A stretch of 64,000 nt of DNA from Pseudonocardiaceae bacterium (GTDB lineage: Bacteria; Actinomycetota; Actinomycetes; Mycobacteriales; Pseudonocardiaceae). The stretch is taken from NCBI GenBank assembly GCA_009379845.1, contig WHSZ01000014.1:36472-100471 (forward strand). The letters are read 5' to 3'. The notes under the pieces were generated by a model. That model saw only the letters and a program-made list of their open reading frames with translations. It made no database searches and was not told where the DNA came from. The stretch's first letter is position 1, and each line of letters begins with the position of its first letter. Below are positions 57,282 through 64,000 of the stretch, one piece after another. A program made the position numbers and the translations under genes.

Positions 57282-57656
57282 TTACTCCTGCGAGACAGAG
57301 CCGCTGGCGTTGTGTTGTGTGCGCTCCCATTTCCGGTAGTTGTGGCCCCACTGCTCGAGCTCGTTGGTGATGGCGCGCAGGCTTTCGCCGATGTCGGTGA
57401 CCGAGTACTCCACCTTTGGTGGCACCTGCGGGTACACAGTGCGCTGCACCAGGCCGTCGGTCTCTAGTTCACGGAGTTGCCGGGTCAGCATCCGCGGGGT
57501 GATGCCGTGGAGGGCCTTGTCGAGTTCATTGAATCGCTTGGTTCCTTCCAGGAGGTGCCGCAGGATCACGAGCTTCCATTTGCCGCCGATGACCTCGAGC
57601 GCGGCTTCCACATCGCATTCTTCCGCAACTTCGTCGATGCGAGGGCGCATAGCCAT
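57282..57656 (-). CDS. HxlR-family regulator
   Basis: DVEAALEVIGGKWKLVILRHLLEGTKRFNELDKALHGITPRMLTRQLRELETDGLVQRTVYPQVPPKVEYSVTDIG. Confidence 0.9.
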   Translation of the reverse strand: MAMRPRIDEVAEECDVEAALEVIGGKWKLVILRHLLEGTKRFNELDKALHGITPRMLTRQLRELETDGLVQRTVYPQVPPKVEYSVTDIGESLRAITNELEQWGHNYRKWERTQHNASGSVSQE

Positions 57657-57745
57657 CTCCTCGGTCCCGTAACTATACATCGTGATAGTACTGGTCAAGA
57701 AAGACAGTACTTGTGCCGGATGCTGCCAAAGATGAGGCTGTCCGC

Positions 57746-58134
57746 ATGACTTCGATGCAACGAGTGGAACATGACCCCGACTGGTACGAGCGGTACCGCA
57801 TCTCGCTGGCGATAAAGGCGAACGGCCTTGTCTTCGTTTCCGGTCAGGCGGGGATTGACGAGCGCGGGCGAACCGTGGCGTGGGTGATTTCGAAACCCAG
57901 GCGCGCCGGGTGTTCCAGAACCTGGCGACGGTGCTCGAACAGGGTGGCAGCAGTCTCGCGGATGTCGTGAAGGTGACCATCATGGTTACCGACATGAGCT
58001 ATCTGGATCAGATCGTGCGGCTGCGCGAGGAGTACTTCACCGAGCCGTATCCGGCCGACACGTTGTTGCAGGTGGCCGGCCTCGCCCAGCCCGACTGGAT
58101 GGTGGAGATCGACGCGATCGCGATCGCCCGGTAA
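57746..58134 (+). pseudogene. RidA-family protein with single-base frameshift near 57878
   Basis: MTSMQRVEHDPDWYERYRISLAIKANGLVFVSGQAGIDERGRTVA continues as VGDFETQARRVFQNLATVLEQGGSSLADVVKVTIMVTDMSYLDQI in the other frame. Confidence 0.75.
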
Positions 58135-58286
58135 GGGCGTCCTTTCTCGAATCGTCACCCTGTCCGGGGTGAGGAAGTGGAGGGGCTTTACCGCACGTCG
58201 GGCTGCGCGCCACGGGTCTGTAGGTGAATCGGGGTAAGCGGTCCTGGCGCCGGTTCGATCGGTCCGGTGGAGATCGAGGTGCCGGT

Positions 58287-59133
58287 TCAGCTGATCAGGC
58301 TTTCGGGAACGCGGAGGTCGTCGTGGTCGTAGAGCGCCTTCACGGCTTCGGGAGTCGGTTGCGCAAGCTTCGGCGAGTTCGTCGAGAAGTGCATCGTAGT
58401 CCGCGCCGGTCTTTCCCTGGTAGGCGTCGGTCATCCGGCCCCATTCGTCCCACGGAAGCGTTTCGACCTTGTTCAGCGCGGCAAGGTCCTTTACGGCGTT
58501 GCCACGGATCTCGGCTGCTCCCCAGTTCTGGGTTCCGTAAACGCCGAAGAGGGAGGCGTCGATCTCTCCTCGCCGGAAGGCGCTCCATGCCTCGCCTCCG
58601 GAGAGGAACTCGCCGGGGCGCAGGTCGTATGGGTGCGGCAGCACCGTTTGGCCGAGGACCTCGGAGTCGATGCGAACCCAGCGAGAGCCGGCATCGTCCC
58701 AACACTCGGCTATCCAGTGGTCCAGGCTCCGGCCCGGTTGGAAGTAGGTGGCGAAACCGCAACGAACGCGGGAGGCGATACCGCGATAGCGCAGCAGTGC
58801 GCAGCTCAGCAGCGCGAAGTGCCGACATGTGCCAATCACGCGCTTGTCCGGTTCACGGGTCGTTGTCAGAGGTGCCGGATCCAGCGCCAGCAACTGCCGG
58901 ACCAGTGCACTGGAGGGGCGAACCTGGTTCTCGCCGAAGCGTTCGGCGGGAAGGTTCAACTCTTGCGCGTCAGTGGGTTGAATGACCAGGTTGTGGACAG
59001 GGAAACAGATGTCCACCGGATCAGTCGCAACCGGCTCAAGCGCGAGCGGGCTAACGCCGTCAAGGCTCGTGAACGGACCAGGTGCTGCATAGTCAATGAC
59101 CGTCACCATGCAGGTCATCATATGCGGCGTCAC
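58287..59133 (-). pseudogene. Transglutaminase-like domain protein with 3' frameshift near 58360
   Basis: KRVIGTCRHFALLSCALLRYRGIASRVRCGFATYFQPGRSLDHWIAECWDDAGSRWVRIDSEV (C-H-D pattern); probable native C-terminus PTPEAVKALYDHDDLRVPESLIS* lies in a shifted frame. Confidence 0.7.
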
Positions 59134-59364
59134 GGCGTTCTGACCCCAGAATGCGCTTCCCGTGACCAGCTAGCTGGGGACGGACGTCAGCTCCACCGCC
59201 GCGGCGTACGTCGGCGACGCGGCGGCCGACCTGCAATGCGCACAGAACGCAGCCGCTTTGCGGTCCATGCGGCATGGTGTGCCTAAACCGTTGCGGTACA
59301 GGGCATCCGGGCCGTTGCCATCACCCCGCGGGGACGTCATCCGGCTGCTGTCCGAGCTGGACGC

Positions 59365-59853
59365 TCAGGGCGACGCGGGAAACCGTGCGCCGTATTTGCG
59401 AGACAATGCCCCGGGAACCAGGTCTTTCAGGTAGCGCGTACTGCGATCGGCCCAGTCCTGGTAGCCGAGACTCCGATAGAACGGATGGGACTCGGTACGG
59501 CCGCGCGCGCTGGTGACCTCCATCGTGACGCAGCCAAGGTCGCCGGCCGCCGCTTCGGCCGCTTCCACGAGCTGTCGTCCCACGCCCTGCCCGCGACACT
59601 CGGCGGAGACCACCAGTGCGACGATTCGTCCCCAGCGTCCTTCCCGTTCCAGATAGGGAATCGCTGTCACCGCGACCGTTCCGACCACCCGGCCATTGAG
59701 CTGCGCCACCAGTACGATACCGGCCGGCTCTCGTGCCCACATCGCCAGCCGTTGTTCGACAGCGTCCACCTCGTTGTCGGGATACCCGAGCTCGACCAGC
59801 AACGCAGCTACGTCGGCCGCGTCGTCCTGCCGGGCGCGTCGAAGCGAAACCAT
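59365..59853 (-). CDS. GNAT family N-acetyltransferase
   Basis: MVSLRRARQDDAADVAALLVELGYPDNEVDAVEQRL; IVALVVSAECRGQGVGRQLVEAAEAAAGDLGC. Confidence 0.9.
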   Translation of the reverse strand: MVSLRRARQDDAADVAALLVELGYPDNEVDAVEQRLAMWAREPAGIVLVAQLNGRVVGTVAVTAIPYLEREGRWGRIVALVVSAECRGQGVGRQLVEAAEAAAGDLGCVTMEVTSARGRTESHPFYRSLGYQDWADRSTRYLKDLVPGALSRKYGARFPASP

Positions 59854-59891
59854 GCACTTGCTCCTTAGACCCTTCAGTTGGGCCGGCTCAA

Positions 59892-60500
59892 CTATGTGAT
59901 GGGAAAATCAAAATAGGTGTCTGGATAAGGTTCGTCTTTCAGTGTGTAATGCCACCACTCGCGATCGTATGGGCTAAAACCGCAGGCCTCCATGATAGAA
60001 CAAAGGTATTGACGGTTTCTCGCTTCGACTTGCGTGATCTCTTTAGCACCATGATGTGAGATTAAATCCATCAAGTCGTGATCGCCACCCATGGGAGCAA
60101 GTTCACCGGTAGCCAAGTGATAGAGCGTCAAGTCAACGGTGCTGCCCCGGCTGTGGCCCGACTTAGTGGCCACATATCCATTTTCAAACATCTCGGTTCT
60201 GTCGATATTTGGATAGTGTCGGAGCTTCGTTCGGCCATCCTCCGGCTCTTTTGACCAGCGCAGAAAATAGTCTACGGCGCGTTGCGGACGATAACAATCC
60301 CAAAGAAGCAAGCCAAAGCCAAAGGATGCGGCTTTTTCTTGCGCTTCTTCCAGGGCTGCGCACAAAGCCCTCGTACCGACAACTCGATTTGCCACATATC
60401 CATCCACCGGTTTGCCGGTAAAGTTATCCCACGTGGCGTACTTGGCGTCCCAACGTATTCCGGATACAAACTCGTCTACAAAGACAAACTCATCTTTCAT
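59892..60500 (-). CDS. vanX: D-Ala-D-Ala dipeptidase VanX
   Basis: GIRWDAKYATWDNFTGKPVDGYVANRVVGT; SGHSRGSTVDLTLYHLATGELAPMG; EWWHYTLKDEPYPDTYFDFPIT. Confidence 0.97.
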   Translation of the reverse strand: MKDEFVFVDEFVSGIRWDAKYATWDNFTGKPVDGYVANRVVGTRALCAALEEAQEKAASFGFGLLLWDCYRPQRAVDYFLRWSKEPEDGRTKLRHYPNIDRTEMFENGYVATKSGHSRGSTVDLTLYHLATGELAPMGGDHDLMDLISHHGAKEITQVEARNRQYLCSIMEACGFSPYDREWWHYTLKDEPYPDTYFDFPIT

Positions 60501-61537
60501 CGGATTTTTCCTGTCAATGCCAACGACACCGTCCGGTCGATCACTTCGGCAAGCGGCAACCCCGCGGCTGCCATCATTCTCGGATAACGGCTGTAGGAGG
60601 TCATGCCAGGAAAAGTATTGACCTCGTTAAGCACCACGCCTCCGTCTTCCTTGAGGAACATGTCCACCCGCGCAAGCCCCCTGCATCCCAAGGCGCGATA
60701 TATGTCCTTCGCGGTCTCCTGAACGAGCGAGCGCGACTCTGCCGAAATGTCAGCGGGAACGATAAATGTTGAGTTCTCGGATCCCGTTTCGGGGTCATCC
60801 TCCTGATGGATTCTGAAAAAGCCATGAGACAGAGCAATTCGATCTACCTCGCCCGCTATCAAATCCAGATCGTTGCCTAATATGGAACATCCGATTTCAC
60901 TGCCGGCAACGGCCTCCTCGATCAATACCTTCGAGTCATACTTCCTTGCGGTTTCCACCGCGCTCAGCAGTTCTTCTTTTCGAGATACCTTACTGACGCC
61001 GAAAGACGACCCGGAACGGGCCGGTTTTACAAAGACGGGATAGGTAAGCCGGTCGATATCAATATCCTCGTCCGCCGTGACGGTCCAGAAATTCGGCGTA
61101 GCAATTCCCGCGCTGCCGACGACGGTGTAAGTAAGGGATTTGTCCATACACAGAGCAGAACTTTGGACATCGCAGCCTACGTAAGGGGTGCCGGAGAGCT
61201 CCAACAAACCCTGGATCGCACCGTCCTCACCGAGTTTGCCGTGCAGAACGGGCAACACGATGTCCAAACTGATCGTTTTGTATTGTCCCTGCTCCAGAAC
61301 AAGCAATCCGTGTACGCTTCGGTCCGGTGACAGCACAGCCGGGCGGCCACTGCCGTTTTCCCAATTTGTGTCAGGGCCGTCACAAAGCTTCCAAGCACCG
61401 CTCTTCGTGATCCCGATATAGAACGGTTCGTACTTTTCGACATCGAGGTTCTTCGCGATCTCTTCCGCCGATTTGACGGAGACGGGATGTTCTTCGGAAA
61501 CACCCCCGAATATGATTCCGACCTTCAATCTATCCAC
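60497..61537 (-). CDS. vanA: D-alanine-D-lactate ligase (VanA-type)
   Basis: KVGIIFGGVSEEHPVSVKSAEEIAKNLDVEKYEPFYIGITKSGAWKLC; CMDKSLTY; FVKPARSGSSFGVSKV; ALCMDKSL and EVNTFPGMTSYSRYPRMMAAAG as in Van D-Ala-D-Lac ligases. Confidence 0.95.
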   Translation of the reverse strand: MDRLKVGIIFGGVSEEHPVSVKSAEEIAKNLDVEKYEPFYIGITKSGAWKLCDGPDTNWENGSGRPAVLSPDRSVHGLLVLEQGQYKTISLDIVLPVLHGKLGEDGAIQGLLELSGTPYVGCDVQSSALCMDKSLTYTVVGSAGIATPNFWTVTADEDIDIDRLTYPVFVKPARSGSSFGVSKVSRKEELLSAVETARKYDSKVLIEEAVAGSEIGCSILGNDLDLIAGEVDRIALSHGFFRIHQEDDPETGSENSTFIVPADISAESRSLVQETAKDIYRALGCRGLARVDMFLKEDGGVVLNEVNTFPGMTSYSRYPRMMAAAGLPLAEVIDRTVSLALTGKIR

Positions 61538-62570
61538 GCTGATTCCTGCTTTCGAATTTCAGGCAGTTGGCAATAGAATTTTCGACCGTGTCGCTCAGGG
61601 CGTGGTCTGTGTAATAGGCGGTGTGCGGACTGATGAGTACATTCGGCATTTCTTGTAGCCGCAGCAACGGCTTGCTTTCAATGGGTTTGTTTCTGCAGTC
61701 GGCGTAGAATATTCCTTCCTCTCCTTCGAGGACATCCAACGCCGCACCGCCTAATCGGCCGCTTTCCAATGCTGCAATAAGGGCCTCGGTATCGAGAAGT
61801 GGACCGCGTCCAGTGTTGATAATGAACGCGCCGCGCTTCACCTGCTCGATGCGTTGACGATCTAAGAGATGGTGTGTATCGGCGTTAAGCGGTGTATGGA
61901 GCGTTACAATATCGCTCTGCTGTAACAATTCGTCCAGAGGAACGTAATTGGCAGAGGTACTCGGACGATTGTCGTAGGCCAATATTCGGCAGCCGAAACC
62001 CCGTAGCCGGTCCATGACTGCTGCGCCAATGCGGCCTGTTCCAATTACCCCAACGGTCAGATCGCGTAATTCTTTCCCGCGCACATCATTCAGTCTGTAA
62101 TCATGAGCATCCACGCGGCTGATAATGGATTTCGCATTCCGCGCCGCCATCAGCATCAGCATCAATGTGTAGTCAGCCACGCTATCGGGTGAATAGGCGA
62201 CATTTTCAACGGAAATGCCAAGGCTCTCCGCGTATTTCACATTGATATGATTATAACCAACGCTTCTAGTGGAGATATACATTACGCCGGCTTGGCTAAG
62301 CGCAAGAAGAGTGGAATTGGTGATTTGAGTTTTATGGCTGACGCTTATACATCGATTTCCAGATGCCAGTTCAATATTCGCTACAGATGCCGCTGTTTCT
62401 GTGATAGTTGGCATCACGCCAAAGCGAGGCGCCATCTCTCGGAACAAAACGGCCTCGTCCTGCTCGCATCCATAGATTGTAATTCCAATTTTTGGGACTG
62501 CCGAGGGGGATGAGGACATCAGCGATCGGGTGCGGTGGGCCGCTGTTCGTGCTAGTTCGCTGTCGGTCAT
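61530..62570 (-). CDS. vanH: D-lactate dehydrogenase VanH, with VanY-derived N-terminal leader
   Basis: KIGITIYGCEQDEAVLFREMAPRFGV; YISTRSVGYNHINVKYAESLGISVENVAYSPDSVADYTLMLMLMAARNAKSI; INTGRGPLLDTEALIAALESGRLGGAALDVLEGEEGIFYADC. Confidence 0.95.
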   Translation of the reverse strand: MTDSELARTAAHRTRSLMSSSPSAVPKIGITIYGCEQDEAVLFREMAPRFGVMPTITETAASVANIELASGNRCISVSHKTQITNSTLLALSQAGVMYISTRSVGYNHINVKYAESLGISVENVAYSPDSVADYTLMLMLMAARNAKSIISRVDAHDYRLNDVRGKELRDLTVGVIGTGRIGAAVMDRLRGFGCRILAYDNRPSTSANYVPLDELLQQSDIVTLHTPLNADTHHLLDRQRIEQVKRGAFIINTGRGPLLDTEALIAALESGRLGGAALDVLEGEEGIFYADCRNKPIESKPLLRLQEMPNVLISPHTAYYTDHALSDTVENSIANCLKFESRNQRG

Positions 62571-62635
62571 GCCTCCAGTCAAGGCAGCGTGGTGTTGCCA
62601 GCGCGTATCTGGTTTTCGATATGCCGACGATATGC
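62548..62635. repeat. Direct repeat copy 1 (vanH promoter/5' end)
   Basis: 88 bp aligning without gaps to 63535-63622 with 4 mismatches by eye. Confidence 0.95.
62617..62635. promoter_or_regulatory. Putative VanR tandem binding site upstream of vanH
   Basis: CGATATGC-CGA-CGATATGC, direct repeat with 11-bp period; identical to 63604-63622. Confidence 0.65.
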
Positions 62636-62749
62636 TACCGGCCAGTAACACGCGATAGCGTGCGTGCGCGCCGGCTCCCGGACCCGTCCACCGCCCTCGT
62701 AGTCGGCGATCAACGCCTCAACCTCGGTGGGGGACCGGTGCGATTGGAT

Positions 62750-62875
62750 GCCTCGACCTGGTCCATCGATACACGTCCGACCACCTGGTGGCGCCGTCCG
62801 TGGATCTCTACCGAGGCGCCCGGGGAGTCTCGGGCAGGCTTCTCGGCCATGCCGATGTCCATGTGAAAGTGGACC
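62750..62875 (-). pseudogene. Possible alanine racemase C-terminal fragment
   Basis: DIGMAEKPARDSPGASVEIHGRRHQVVGRVSMDQ resembles the GYADG...GRVCMDQ region of alanine racemases, then runs into a non-homologous stop. Confidence 0.45.
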
Positions 62876-62966
62876 CGTCGGGCAGTAGACGAAGTTTCCT
62901 TGCAGCGTCGGCGGTAGGATGCCGACGGGTCGACGGATCTGGGCTGGGATATGGCAAGCGTGCTGC

Positions 62967-63557
62967 TCACTGCTGCATCCTTGGATCGTGCGAAGGGTCG
63001 GCATACATGGGCGGGCAACCGTGATCGATGGCTTCGGGGCGCAGTTCGTAGTGCCAGGGTTCGTTGCGGTAGATCTGGCACAGCCCGTACGCGGCGCCAT
63101 GCTCGGACAGCCACGCCTGGGCATCGGAGGGTCCAATGTCGACCGCGTGCCCTGACACGTGAGCGGACGTGTCGGCGGTGGTTACCCATCGGGCAGCTTC
63201 CCTTTCCGAGCCGTACTTCGAGACCGCACCACGGAGTAGTTGTTCCTGGTACTCCGGAGAACGCCAGCCACTATTGACGACGAACTCGATCCCCTCGTCC
63301 GCGGCATCAGTTGCGGCTTGGCGCAGGGCACCGAGCAGATCGGGGTCGAGGTTGGCCACGGCAGGAACTTCGTCATCGAAGACCGTCACGCCGTCAGGGA
63401 CGGCGCCATCTGCCTCGCCGAGGGCGCGCCCGGCGGCCGAGGAGGACGAGGACGCCAGCGATTGGTAAAGGAGGACGCCGGCAAGCATCGCGCTGACGGC
63501 GACGAGGCCAGTGAGGACGGTCGATCGGGTACGGCGTGCTAGTTCGCTGTAGGGCAT
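62967..63557 (-). CDS. vanY: VanY-type D,D-carboxypeptidase
   Basis: N-terminal TM; NSGWRSPEYQEQLLRGAVSKYGSEREAARWV; SAHVSGHAVDIGPSDAQAWLSEHGAAYGLCQIYRNEPWHYEL (SxHxxGxAxD and WH motifs). Confidence 0.93.
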   Translation of the reverse strand: MPYSELARRTRSTVLTGLVAVSAMLAGVLLYQSLASSSSSAAGRALGEADGAVPDGVTVFDDEVPAVANLDPDLLGALRQAATDAADEGIEFVVNSGWRSPEYQEQLLRGAVSKYGSEREAARWVTTADTSAHVSGHAVDIGPSDAQAWLSEHGAAYGLCQIYRNEPWHYELRPEAIDHGCPPMYADPSHDPRMQQ

Positions 63558-63622
63558 GCCTCCAGTCAAGGCAGTGTGGTGTTGCCAGCACGTATCTGGT
63601 TTTCGATATGCCGACGATATGC
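63535..63622. repeat. Direct repeat copy 2 (vanY promoter/5' end)
   Basis: See 62548-62635. Confidence 0.95.
63604..63622. promoter_or_regulatory. Putative VanR tandem binding site in the vanY-vanR intergenic region
   Basis: CGATATGC-CGA-CGATATGC between divergent vanY and vanR. Confidence 0.65.
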
Positions 63623-63646
63623 CCCGGGTCGTAGCATCGTAGCTGT

Positions 63647-64000
63647 ATGCGTGTGTTGATCGTCGAGGACGAACCCTATCTGGCCGAGGCCATCCGCGAT
63701 GGCCTGCGCTTGGAAGCGATCGCCGCCGACATCGCCGGTGACGGTGACACCGCTCTGGAACTGCTGAGCATCAACGCCTACGACATCGCCGTCCTCGACC
63801 GCGATGTCCCCGGGCCCTCCGGTGACGAGATCGCCGAAAGCATCGTTGCCTCTGGCAGCGGCATGCCGATTCTGATGCTCACCGCTGCCGACCGGCTTGA
63901 CGACAAGGCCACCGGATTCGAGCTCGGCGCCGACGACTACCTCACGAAGCCCTTCGAGCTCCGAGAACTCGTGCTCCGTCTCCGAGCGCTCGACCGCAGA
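63647..64000 (+). CDS. vanR: OmpR-family response regulator VanR, 3' truncated by window edge
   Basis: MRVLIVEDEPYLAEAIRDGLRLEAIAADIAGDGDTALELLSINAYDIAVLDRDVPGPSGDEIAESIVASGSGMPILMLTAADRLDDKATGFELGADDYLTKPFELRELVLRLRALDRR; absent from the ORF track because it has no stop. Confidence 0.93.
   Translation, partial: MRVLIVEDEPYLAEAIRDGLRLEAIAADIAGDGDTALELLSINAYDIAVLDRDVPGPSGDEIAESIVASGSGMPILMLTAADRLDDKATGFELGADDYLTKPFELRELVLRLRALDRR

Noticed and set aside
59876-59893. AGTTGGGCCGGCTCAACT palindrome at the vanX 3' end
   Set aside because: Near-palindrome without a loop or clear T-tract; too weak to call a terminator or insertion scar.
30573-62570. Glycopeptide antibiotic biosynthetic cluster
   Set aside because: A StrR-like regulator and vanHAX are present, but there is no NRPS, P450 crosslinker, glycosyltransferase or Hpg/Dpg gene in the window.
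1-64000. CRISPR arrays, tRNA or rRNA genes, transposases, integrases
   Set aside because: None seen: no spaced repeat arrays, no tRNA-like hallmark sequences and no transposase motifs in the ORF track.

Overview
This 64 kb window is high-GC and actinomycete-like (probably Pseudonocardiales-type; inferred from composition and gene content only). Bases 1-15 kb hold ordinary metabolic and regulatory genes plus an arsenate-resistance pair whose ArsR-type gene starts inside a perfect 35-bp palindrome. Bases 16.4-24.8 kb hold a tightly overlapping minus-strand operon (DUF364-type putative metal chelator, cysteine-synthase-like PLP enzyme, MFS exporter, family-5 binding protein, two permeases, dual ATPase) preceded by a clear cobalamin riboswitch, a short His-rich uORF and an upstream palindrome. 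This is a candidate corrinoid-repressed cobalt chelator/transport system. Bases 30.5-53.1 kb hold a candidate small biosynthetic cluster without PKS or NRPS genes. It has a GriI/GriH-like pair (3-amino-4-hydroxybenzoate type), a dedicated aspartokinase, a KASIII, an arylamine N-acetyltransferase-like amide synthase, five flavin monooxygenases, two paralogous O-methyltransferases, a StrR/ParB-like activator and a TetR/MFS/FMN-reductase module. Bases 59.9-64 kb hold a vanX-vanA-vanH block with clearly lower GC, a VanY carboxypeptidase and a truncated vanR. The vanH and vanY promoters and 5' ends are a ~95% identical 88-bp direct duplication carrying an identical tandem response-regulator-like site. 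Several gene relics and single-base frameshifts are also present. All calls were made by eye; no searches were run.
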